DNA of 7,171 bases from a bacterium (lineage in GTDB: Bacteria; SZUA-79; Acidulodesulfobacterales; Acidulodesulfobacteraceae): contig JAJYQZ010000035.1 in NCBI GenBank assembly GCA_021794335.1, forward strand, positions 1 through 7,171. The letters run 5' to 3'. A model generated the notes under the pieces. It was not told where the DNA came from and searched no databases. It saw only the letters and a list, made by a program, of their open reading frames with translations. Positions within the stretch are counted from its first letter, which is position 1. Each line of letters begins with the position of its first letter. Below, one piece after another: positions 1 through 6,447 of this stretch. The position numbers and the translations under genes are program-made.

Positions 1-236
1 AGTATATCGGACTTATAAATATAATGGCAAATAAATTGATAGTTCCGGAGCTCATAGAATCGAAATTCACCCCTCAAAATGTCTTTACGGAAATAGACAA
101 AATTTTAAGAGACGATTTATATAAAAATTCTATGATAGATGAAATTTCAAATGTAATTTCCACCTTGAAAACCGGTGTTAATCCGCTTGAAGCATCCGCT
201 AATTTGATATATGATAAAACATTAAAAAGTGTTTAA
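1..236 (+). CDS. lpxB: Lipid-A-disaccharide synthase, C-terminal fragment (5' end outside window)
   Basis: LpxB is a peripheral inner-membrane glycosyltransferase that joins UDP-2,3-diacylglucosamine and lipid X into the tetraacyl disaccharide of lipid A. Only about the last 77 residues are present. The frame is open to the left edge, with its first whole codon at 3-5. It reads YIGLINIMANK followed by LIVPELIESKFTPQNV, which matches the conserved LpxB end segment (the 'N-[IL]-x-A-[GN]-[RK]-x-[IV]-V-[PK]-E-L' region) ahead of the final helices. The ATG at 24 is therefore an internal Met (the M of NIMANK), not a start. The stop is TAA at 234-236. msbA follows 40 bases later on the same strand, and the lpxB-msbA-waaA order supports the assignment. 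The catalytic regions lie outside the window and cannot be assessed. The family call is fairly secure despite the short fragment. Confidence 0.85.
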   Translation, partial: YIGLINIMANKLIVPELIESKFTPQNVFTEIDKILRDDLYKNSMIDEISNVISTLKTGVNPLEASANLIYDKTLKSV

Positions 237-276
237 TTTTTAACCTTTAACCCCCCAAGGCAAGTCAAAAATTGCT

Positions 277-2028
277 ATGAAAAAAGACTTTAATATCCTA
301 AAAAGGTTGGTTCCTTATATACTTCCTTATAAAAAAAGATTGATATTAGCTATGATAAGCATGGCTATAGTTTCTGTTTTAACGGGACTTCTTGCTTATG
401 TCGTCAAACCCCTCATAAACAACATATTTATAACAAAAAGCTACGAAGACCTCCTATTGATCCCGATTCTCGTGATGGCTATTTTTGTGGTGAAAAACAT
501 TTTCTATTATGCGGAGTTTTATTATATAGGTAATGTCGGGCAGAACATAATAAGAACATTAAGAGACGAGGTCTATTCCGCTATCGTAAAATTTCCCGTC
601 CCAAAATTAAATAAGATTCCGACAGGCGTTTTAATTGCAAGAATAACCTACGATATAAATATTATTCAAAGAACGGTTTCAGATTCGGTAAGCGCGGTTA
701 TGAAGGATATATTGACAATACTCGTGCTTATCGTTGTCGTATTTTATATGGACTTTTATCTGGCGGTAGTCGTTTTTGTATTATTTCCCGTGGTTATAAT
801 TCCCGTTACGTTGCTCGGGAAAAAAGCGAGAAAAACAAGCACGGATACGCAGACAGAAATGGGTAATATTACCAAGTTTTTAGATGAAACCATTTCAAGT
901 TTAAGGACGGTAAAGGCTTATAATATGGAAGAACTTGAGATTAGCCGTTTTAAAAAATTGTCGGACAATCTCTATAGATTCTTAATGAGAATGACAAAGA
1001 TAAGGGGATTAACCGTACCGTTTGTTGAATTAATAGGCGGCGTTTCCGTTTCCCTCATCATATTTGTAGGGGGGTTGCAGGTAATAAAATTCGGCTATAC
1101 CCCCGGCAATTTCTTTTCTTTTTTAACCGCAATTCTCTTGCTTTACGAGCCGGTTAAAAGCCTGTCACGGCTAAACAATAGCTTGCAGGAAGGTATTGCG
1201 GCGGGAACGCGGATTTTTGAGATAATAGACGGCGAACCCGAAAAAGCCGGCGGCGAGCGTCCCTTGCCGAAAGAAATAGACAGCTTGGAGATAAAAAACC
1301 TTTATTTTAGTTATGATAAGAGCAAGGGTTATGACTTAAAAAACATAAATATTAAAGCGCTAAAGGGTAAAACGATTGCTATCGTGGGTTATTCAGGGGC
1401 GGGTAAAAGCACTATTTCGATGTTAATACCCCGTTTTTACGATCCGGGCAGCGGGGAAATATTAATTAACGGAATAAATACCCGTGAATTTAATTTAAAG
1501 GATTTAAGAAATACTATTTCTTATGTATCGCAGCAGGTAATTTTATTTAATGAATCAATCAGGTTTAATATCGCTTACGGCAGTTTTTCTAAAGACATGA
1601 AGGATATAATAAAGGCTTCTGAATTTGCTTTTGCCCATGATTTCATTATGAAACTTCCAAACGGTTATGACACGATTGTCGATGAAGCAGGATTAAGGCT
1701 TTCAGGAGGGGAAAAACAAAGGATACTCATTGCCAGGGCTTTTTTGAAAAATGCCCCTATAATTGTACTCGACGAAGCTACCTCTTCTTTGGACAGCGAG
1801 TCCGAAAAAGAGATTCAGGGCGCCCTGTTTGGAACGGATGAAAACCCCTACGGCCTGTGCCAAAATAAAATTGCGATAATCATTGCCCACAGGCTGTCCA
1901 CGGTAAAAAAAGCCGATACCATATATGTTTTGGACAATGGTGAGATAGTTGAAAGCGGAAACCATGAAGAGTTAATCGAGGTTAACGGTATTTATAAAAA
2001 TCTTCTTATCAAGCAAATGGGTAATTAA
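277..2028 (+). CDS. msbA: Lipid A export ABC transporter, fused permease/ATPase (MsbA)
   Basis: MsbA is a homodimeric inner-membrane ABC exporter that uses ATP to flip the lipid A core to the periplasmic face. The 583 residues are the usual half-transporter length. Six hydrophobic segments lie at about 21-43, 58-80, 140-158, 160-181, 246-270 and 276-292. The nucleotide-binding domain starts near 335: A-loop Tyr346, Walker A GYSGAGKS at 371-378, Q-loop Gln419, signature LSGGE at 475-479, Walker B IIVLDE ending at Glu500, D-loop SSLD to 506, and H-loop His538. All catalytic residues are present. About seven extra residues lie between the D-loop and H-loop compared with E. coli MsbA. The start ATG is preceded only by a distant AAGG (257-260), so its ribosome site is weak. 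Sequence alone would allow a multidrug exporter, but the position between lpxB and waaA makes the lipid A flippase much more likely. Confidence 0.92.
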   Translation: MKKDFNILKRLVPYILPYKKRLILAMISMAIVSVLTGLLAYVVKPLINNIFITKSYEDLLLIPILVMAIFVVKNIFYYAEFYYIGNVGQNIIRTLRDEVYSAIVKFPVPKLNKIPTGVLIARITYDINIIQRTVSDSVSAVMKDILTILVLIVVVFYMDFYLAVVVFVLFPVVIIPVTLLGKKARKTSTDTQTEMGNITKFLDETISSLRTVKAYNMEELEISRFKKLSDNLYRFLMRMTKIRGLTVPFVELIGGVSVSLIIFVGGLQVIKFGYTPGNFFSFLTAILLLYEPVKSLSRLNNSLQEGIAAGTRIFEIIDGEPEKAGGERPLPKEIDSLEIKNLYFSYDKSKGYDLKNINIKALKGKTIAIVGYSGAGKSTISMLIPRFYDPGSGEILINGINTREFNLKDLRNTISYVSQQVILFNESIRFNIAYGSFSKDMKDIIKASEFAFAHDFIMKLPNGYDTIVDEAGLRLSGGEKQRILIARAFLKNAPIIVLDEATSSLDSESEKEIQGALFGTDENPYGLCQNKIAIIIAHRLSTVKKADTIYVLDNGEIVESGNHEELIEVNGIYKNLLIKQMGN

Positions 2029-2057
2029 CCTGCAAGTGTTCTAATAAGTTTTTTATT

Positions 2058-3413
2058 ATGAAAATACCCTTATTTATTTTATATAATCTTTTATTAATAA
2101 TAATCCTGCCGTTTTTCTTTATATGGATGCTATTTCTTTATTTTATAAGGGATAAAAGAGGGACGGGTTTTTTAAATAAACTTTTTCCATTCATAGACAA
2201 AGGCATAAGGGAATTGAATTTTGAAAACGGAGTTTGGGTGCATGCCGTATCTTTGGGCGAGGTTAAAGCATCCGCAAATTTTACCCTTATGCTGATAAAA
2301 GAAATTCAAAAACCCGTTTATCTTTCCGTGGTCACCAAAACCGGTTATGATTATGCAAAAACATATTACGAAAAAGCCGGAAATCATATTTATATTTTTT
2401 ACTTTCCTTACGACTTTTATTTTTCCATTAAATCCGTTCTTGGTATGATAAAGCCTGCATTATTTATATCCGTTGAAACCGAAATATGGCCGAATTTATT
2501 TAATATGTTAAAAAAAAGAAAAATTCCGGTTTCCATTATAAACGCCAGATTATCCAATAAATCATATAAACATTATTTAGCCCTTGATTTTTTTTTTAAA
2601 TATGTTTTTGAAAACATCAGCTTAGTTCTCTGCACATCCGGAGGGTATTACGATAAATTTTTCAAACTTGGCGTAAAAAAGGAAAATATCCACATAACCG
2701 GAAATATGAAATTTGATTCAAACCTTGCAAATTTTACGGAAGAAATTTCTAAAAAAATGGAAAATTTAAAAAATATATTTAAAGACGGCAGGGTAATAGT
2801 TGCAGGCAGCACTCATAAAGAAGAAGAAAGGCTGATTTTAGACGCCTTTGTAAAATTAGATAAAAAAGATGAAAATTTTTTCCTTTTTATAGCGCCAAGA
2901 CACCCCGAAAGATTTGAATATGTTGACAGCCTTATAAGCGGCTACAATTTGCAATATTACAGGCTTTCCTCTATTTATTCGTCAAATTATAAACTTGCCC
3001 TTCCGCTTAACAATGACTTTAAAAAGACGGGTTCCGCCGGTCTAAAGGTTGTTATTTTAGTGGATATGATTGGAGAATTGATATCAATATATAGCTTATG
3101 CGATGTCGCTTTCACAGGGGGGAGTATGGTGCATGCCGGAGGACATAATTTATTAGAGCCGTTATTTTTTGGAAAGCCTGTAATTTTCGGTAAATATGTG
3201 GAAAATTTCGCGGAGATCGCAGATAAAATTATTGAAATCAGGGCAGGCAAAAAGGTAGCGTCTCCTGAAGAATTATATAATGCGTTATTATATTACTTAT
3301 ACGATGAGAAAGCAATAAAAGATGCAAGGGAAAGCGGTTTAAGTCTTATATCGCAAAATAAAGGGTCATCATTAAAAAATTTGGAATATATAGCCGGATT
3401 ATTAAAAAAATAA
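2058..3413 (+). CDS. waaA: 3-deoxy-D-manno-octulosonic acid (Kdo) transferase
   Basis: WaaA (KdtA) transfers Kdo from CMP-Kdo to the lipid A precursor at the cytoplasmic face of the inner membrane. The 451 residues are slightly longer than the roughly 425 of E. coli. A hydrophobic N-terminal anchor (about 3-30) is followed by the GT30 N-domain with WVHAVSLGE at 60-68; Glu68 matches the proposed general base. Further family motifs are ETEIWPN (140-146), NARLS (162-166), GNMKFD (215-220), AGSTHKEEE (249-257), APRHPER (279-285), VDMIGEL (335-341) and the C-domain donor-site motif GGSMVHAGGHNLLEP (354-368). The gene begins 29 bases after msbA with no clear Shine-Dalgarno sequence, which suggests expression coupled to msbA. 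A run of ten T bases at 2588-2597 encodes part of Phe-Phe-Phe-Lys. How many Kdo residues it adds (one, two or more) cannot be read from the sequence. Confidence 0.95.
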   Translation: MKIPLFILYNLLLIIILPFFFIWMLFLYFIRDKRGTGFLNKLFPFIDKGIRELNFENGVWVHAVSLGEVKASANFTLMLIKEIQKPVYLSVVTKTGYDYAKTYYEKAGNHIYIFYFPYDFYFSIKSVLGMIKPALFISVETEIWPNLFNMLKKRKIPVSIINARLSNKSYKHYLALDFFFKYVFENISLVLCTSGGYYDKFFKLGVKKENIHITGNMKFDSNLANFTEEISKKMENLKNIFKDGRVIVAGSTHKEEERLILDAFVKLDKKDENFFLFIAPRHPERFEYVDSLISGYNLQYYRLSSIYSSNYKLALPLNNDFKKTGSAGLKVVILVDMIGELISIYSLCDVAFTGGSMVHAGGHNLLEPLFFGKPVIFGKYVENFAEIADKIIEIRAGKKVASPEELYNALLYYLYDEKAIKDARESGLSLISQNKGSSLKNLEYIAGLLKK

Positions 3414-3438
3414 AGATGATAATCGTTACTTCACATGC
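3414..3438. other. Convergent intergenic gap between waaA and rho
   Basis: Only 25 bases separate the waaA stop (plus strand) from the rho stop (minus strand). I see no GC-rich hairpin followed by a T run in either direction, here or just inside either gene end. The ends of both transcripts therefore probably overlap or depend on Rho for termination. That is inference from the missing terminator. Confidence 0.6.
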
Positions 3439-4704
3439 TCATTGATTCATTAGATTTAAGAAATCGGCATTTGATTTTGTATTTTTAATTTTATCGATTA
3501 AGAATTCCATTGCTTCGGCCGTATCCATATTAGATAAAACCTTTCTTAAAACCCAAATCTTTTTAAGATGGTCTTTGTCAACAAGAAGTTCTTCTTTTCT
3601 TGTACCGGATTTATTTATATCGAAGGCGGGGAATACCCTTTTTTCCGCAAGTTTTCTGTCTAAATTTACCTCCATATTTCCCGTTCCTTTAAACTCTTCA
3701 AAAATTACCTCATCCATTCTGGAACCCGTATCTATTAAGGCAGTTGCTATTATGGTAAGACTTCCTCCTTCCTCGATATTTCTTGCCGCTCCGAAAAATC
3801 TTTTTGGCTTATGAAGGGCATTTGAATCAACCCCGCCCGATAAAACCTTTCCCGAGGATGGAATGGTTACATTGTAAGCCCTGGCAAGCCTTGTAATAGA
3901 GTCCAGCAGGATAACGACATCTTTTCCGGTTTCAACGATTCTTTTTGCCTTTTCTATAACTATTTCGGCAATCTGGATGTGTCTTTGAGGCGGTTCGTCA
4001 AATGTGGAACTGATTACTTCCCCATTTACGGACCTTTGCATATCGGTAACTTCCTCCGGTCTTTCGTCGATTAAAAGAACCATCAGAAAAATTTCTTTAT
4101 GGTTAGTATTTATAGCGTGGGCTATGTCTTTTAAAAGCATGGTTTTTCCGGTCCTTGGAGGCGCCACGATTAAGCCCCTTTGTCCCTTTCCTATAGGAAT
4201 AAGTAAATCCATCAGTCTTGTAGATAAATTTTTTGGGTCGAATTCAAGTTTTATCCTGCTTTCAGGATATAGGGGGGTCAGGTTGTCAAATAGTATTTTT
4301 TCTTTGGCAACTTCAGGGTCTTCAAAATTAACGCTTTCTACCTTAAGGAGCGCATAAAACCTTTCGCTGTCTTTAGGCGGCCTGATTACCCCGCGGATGG
4401 TGTCGCCGGTTCTGAGCCCGAATTTTCTAATCTGGGACGGCGATACATAAATGTCGTCAGGTCCGTGAAGATAATTTGCCTCAAGCGATCTTAAAAATCC
4501 GTACTGGTCAGGCAAAATTTCAAGTACGCCTTCGCCCGAAAGCAAACCGTTTTTTTCGGCCTGCTGGTTTTTTTCAGTTTCTGCCTGAAGCAGGGCATAT
4601 ATTAAATCTTGCTTTCGCATTCCCGATGCTCCTTCTATGCTATAATTCTTTGCTATCTGCAATAACTCGGAAATTTTTTTTGCGGATAATTCTTTAATAT
4701 TCAT
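3439..4704 (-). CDS. rho: Transcription termination factor Rho
   Basis: Rho is a hexameric RNA-dependent ATPase/translocase that ends transcription of untranslated RNA. The 421 residues match the standard length (E. coli 419), with no inserted domain. In order: Rho_N helical domain (about 1-47), cold-shock-like primary RNA-binding domain (about 55-125, with YGFLR at 69-73 and [15 protein letters not shown] at 81-95), and a RecA-type ATPase. The ATPase has P-loop APPRTGKT at 181-188 (Lys187), LIDERPEEV with Glu214 at the catalytic-base position, Walker B VVILLD 263-268, Q-loop [10 protein letters not shown] (282-291) and R-loop DTGSRMDEV plus FKGTGNME (325-345). The P-loop reads PPRTGKT where E. 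coli has PPKAGKT. A strong AAGAGG ribosome site supports the ATG start. No rpmE follows; the gene faces waaA tail to tail. It lies 52 bases after the GAF-GGDEF gene. Confidence 0.98.
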   Translation of the reverse strand: MNIKELSAKKISELLQIAKNYSIEGASGMRKQDLIYALLQAETEKNQQAEKNGLLSGEGVLEILPDQYGFLRSLEANYLHGPDDIYVSPSQIRKFGLRTGDTIRGVIRPPKDSERFYALLKVESVNFEDPEVAKEKILFDNLTPLYPESRIKLEFDPKNLSTRLMDLLIPIGKGQRGLIVAPPRTGKTMLLKDIAHAINTNHKEIFLMVLLIDERPEEVTDMQRSVNGEVISSTFDEPPQRHIQIAEIVIEKAKRIVETGKDVVILLDSITRLARAYNVTIPSSGKVLSGGVDSNALHKPKRFFGAARNIEEGGSLTIIATALIDTGSRMDEVIFEEFKGTGNMEVNLDRKLAEKRVFPAFDINKSGTRKEELLVDKDHLKKIWVLRKVLSNMDTAEAMEFLIDKIKNTKSNADFLNLMNQ

Positions 4705-4709
4705 AACTA

Positions 4710-4715
4710 CCTCTT
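4710..4715 (-). promoter_or_regulatory. Ribosome binding site of rho
   Basis: On the minus strand AAGAGG (followed by T) lies five bases upstream of the rho ATG at 4704-4702. This is a good anti-Shine-Dalgarno match at normal spacing, and it fixes the start codon. msbA, waaA and coaE have only weak matches. Confidence 0.75.
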
Positions 4716-4756
4716 AAGTTTAAAATTTTATTTTGGTTATTTTTATTATATTATAA

Positions 4757-5761
4757 TTATACTATGGACCATTTACTCTTCCTTCTGGCATCTATGCGAT
4801 GACCTTCGGCTAAATCTAAAACCGTTCGTTCATTATTGCCGTCCGCCGGGAATGACGAAACGCCGGCATTTAATGATAATATGTCCTGGTTTTCATTCTT
4901 AAAGTTTGCCTCAACCTCCGAAAAAATAGTTTTTAAAATATCTTTGACATGGTTCTTATCCATACCCGGAAACAGTATAATAAATTTATTGCCGTATCTG
5001 GCAGCTATATCGAATATTCGTATATGTTTTTTAATAATATTCGCGATTAGCCCTATGTTTTTGTCTCCCGCACTGTGGCCAAATATTGAGTTTAGTTTAT
5101 TTAATTGATTTATTGAAATTAAAGCAAGGGATAATATTCCTTTTTCATTGGCAATTTTTTGCATCTCTTGAAAAAGTTTTTCATGGAAATATTTAAAATT
5201 GTTGAGCCCCGATACATAATCGATCTGGGAACAATCCCTCATAGTTTGAACGCATTTGTTTGAGTTTAAGATGTACGCAAGTACAGAAAAGATTGTATTG
5301 AATACGCCGGTTTTTTCATTTCCGCAGTTCTTAAATCCCGGGACTGAGTACATTATTACAAAATATGAGTCCGTATATGCGGTTTTTAATGCATAGCCGT
5401 AAAACTCGGCTACATTATCGTGCTCAAATAAAAAACTATATTCGGAATACTTTTCGTGTTCTTTTTTGAAATCTATATATAAGCCGCCCCGGGCAGATTT
5501 TATTTCTTTTAATATAGATAACGGAGGATTTTCATTAAATTTTTTAACATATTCATGAGAGATTCCTCTTGAAATTTCTATTTTTTCTTCCAGATTATAT
5601 TTTTTGTATATAAACATTATTGCCGTTGCCCCAAATGTATATTCAAAACCGACATTAACGAAATGAAATATTTCCTCTACCTGTTTTCTTTGATTGGCAA
5701 ATTCTAAAAGTTCATTTATAAATGTATAGCCTAAATCTTCACATTTGCGATATTCTTCCAT
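4757..5761 (-). CDS. GAF plus degenerate GGDEF domain protein, possible cyclic-di-GMP receptor
   Basis: The protein has 334 residues, no signal peptide and no membrane segment, so it is probably cytoplasmic. Residues about 10-170 look like a GAF sensor domain (weak call, ligand unknown). Residues 181-334 are a GGDEF fold: DYVSGLNNFKYF (181-192) corresponds to DxLTGLxNRRxF, FGHSAGD (227-233) to the GHxxGD helix, and SLNAGVSSFP (296-305) to the SIGVA strand. The catalytic centre is lost. RYGGDEF has become RYGNKF (255-260), one residue short, and the metal-site 'DxDxFKxxND' segment reads SINQLNKLNS (216-225). RIFD at 248-251 sits exactly five residues before Gly257, where the RxxD inhibitory site belongs. 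The C-terminal ADxALYxAK helix is also altered (AEGHRIDARRK) but in register. A diguanylate cyclase activity is unlikely; a receptor or scaffold role is inferred. It lies between coaE and rho, so a co-expressed function is possible but unproven. Confidence 0.8.
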   Translation of the reverse strand: MEEYRKCEDLGYTFINELLEFANQRKQVEEIFHFVNVGFEYTFGATAIMFIYKKYNLEEKIEISRGISHEYVKKFNENPPLSILKEIKSARGGLYIDFKKEHEKYSEYSFLFEHDNVAEFYGYALKTAYTDSYFVIMYSVPGFKNCGNEKTGVFNTIFSVLAYILNSNKCVQTMRDCSQIDYVSGLNNFKYFHEKLFQEMQKIANEKGILSLALISINQLNKLNSIFGHSAGDKNIGLIANIIKKHIRIFDIAARYGNKFIILFPGMDKNHVKDILKTIFSEVEANFKNENQDILSLNAGVSSFPADGNNERTVLDLAEGHRIDARRKSKWSIV

Positions 5762-5769
5762 AGATATAT

Positions 5770-5778
5770 CCCCCCTTT
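5770..5778 (-). promoter_or_regulatory. Ribosome binding site of the GAF-GGDEF gene
   Basis: On the minus strand AAAGGGGGG ends eight bases before the ATG at 5761-5759. The G-rich core pairs with the 16S rRNA tail and supports this start. Confidence 0.65.
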
Positions 5779-5805
5779 ATTTGAATTAAATCCGGGAATC
5801 GGGAA

Positions 5806-5835
5806 ATTTTAATCCTTTGAGGTTCTATTTTTCAA
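5806..5835 (-). promoter_or_regulatory. Possible sigma-70-type promoter before the GAF-GGDEF gene
   Basis: On the minus strand TTGAAA (5835-5830) and TAAAAT (5811-5806) are separated by 18 bases and lie in the 70-base gap after coaE. Transcription would begin about 40 bases upstream of the GAF-GGDEF start and could also serve rho. In DNA this AT-rich such matches arise easily by chance, so this is only a candidate. Confidence 0.25.
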
Positions 5836-6422
5836 GTACGATAAATGTTGTTTAGAAAGTTTATTAATAGCTGAATTTGAGGAATTAAAAATTTAAATCC
5901 GTAATTATTGTTGATTATAAAATTAGATTTTTTAATTTTTTCTGCCTGATTTAGTTGATTTTTATCCCTTTTTGCAAAATCATCAAAAGTAAATTTTTTA
6001 TATGATCTTTTAATCCTTCTTGAGAAATCACAGGTAACAAGGATAGTTTTGTCTAACTTCCGGTAATATCCTGATTCGATAATAACCGCGCCTTCAATTA
6101 TTGCTGTGGGTTGTTTACTTCTTTCAAGTATATTATTGATATTTGTTCTTAAAGTTGGATAGATTATATTTTCTAAAGCCTTTTTTTTAGAGGGGTCTGA
6201 AAAAATGACCTCTGCCAGAATTTTCTTATTAATCTCATTATCTTTATTTAAAATGTTTTTACCAAAAAAAGCAACAATTTTTTTATATTCTATCGTATTT
6301 TTTTTAAGCAGCTTTTTGGCCTCGAAGTCAAGATTCAAAGTTAAGAATCCATAATCCTTCAATAAATTAAGAACCGTAGTTTTTCCGGAACCTATAGAAC
6401 CCGTCAGACCTATTTTTATCAT
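5832..6422 (-). CDS. coaE: Dephospho-CoA kinase
   Basis: CoaE phosphorylates the ribose 3'-hydroxyl of dephospho-CoA with ATP, the last step of coenzyme A synthesis, in the cytoplasm. The 196 residues match the family (about 200). MIKIGLTGSIGSGKTTV carries the P-loop GSIGSGKT (8-15). Asp32 in LNLDFEAKKLL matches the catalytic Asp33 of E. coli. The acceptor and lid parts follow: YPTLR (88-92), IIEGAVIIESGYYRKLDK (108-125), the LVTCDFSRRIKR strand and helix (128-139), and SNFIINNN near 166-173. It is divergent: the usual DAD motif reads NLD, PLL-x-E reads AVIIE, and the terminal ADxVIDN reads SNFIINN. The nucleotide site is intact, so it is probably active. It starts 25 bases after pgeF with no clear Shine-Dalgarno sequence, which suggests coupling. 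Very rich in Lys, Asn and Ile, as expected for AT-rich DNA. Confidence 0.93.
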   Translation of the reverse strand: MIKIGLTGSIGSGKTTVLNLLKDYGFLTLNLDFEAKKLLKKNTIEYKKIVAFFGKNILNKDNEINKKILAEVIFSDPSKKKALENIIYPTLRTNINNILERSKQPTAIIEGAVIIESGYYRKLDKTILVTCDFSRRIKRSYKKFTFDDFAKRDKNQLNQAEKIKKSNFIINNNYGFKFLIPQIQLLINFLNNIYRT

Positions 6423-6447
6423 TTTTTAATCTTAAAATAAATCTCAA

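Noticed and set aside
3575..4697. Plus-strand open frames opposite rho (3575-3814, 4004-4357, 4476-4697)
   Set aside because: They lie wholly antisense to the highly conserved rho, have no ribosome sites of note and resemble no family.
4745..4755. Overlapping TATAAT boxes on the minus strand in the gap before rho
   Set aside because: Two TATAAT matches occur, but no -35-like sequence lies 16-18 bases upstream and the stretch is almost pure A/T, so chance matches are expected. A rho promoter here is not supported.
4757..5761. Annotation as an active diguanylate cyclase
   Set aside because: The GGDEF core and the metal-binding aspartate region are both lost, so only the fold and possible ligand binding are claimed.
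5788..5811. Possible intrinsic terminator after coaE around the GC-rich CCGGGAATCGGG
   Set aside because: The GC-rich copies are direct, not inverted, repeats, so no stable hairpin forms, and no T run follows on the minus strand.
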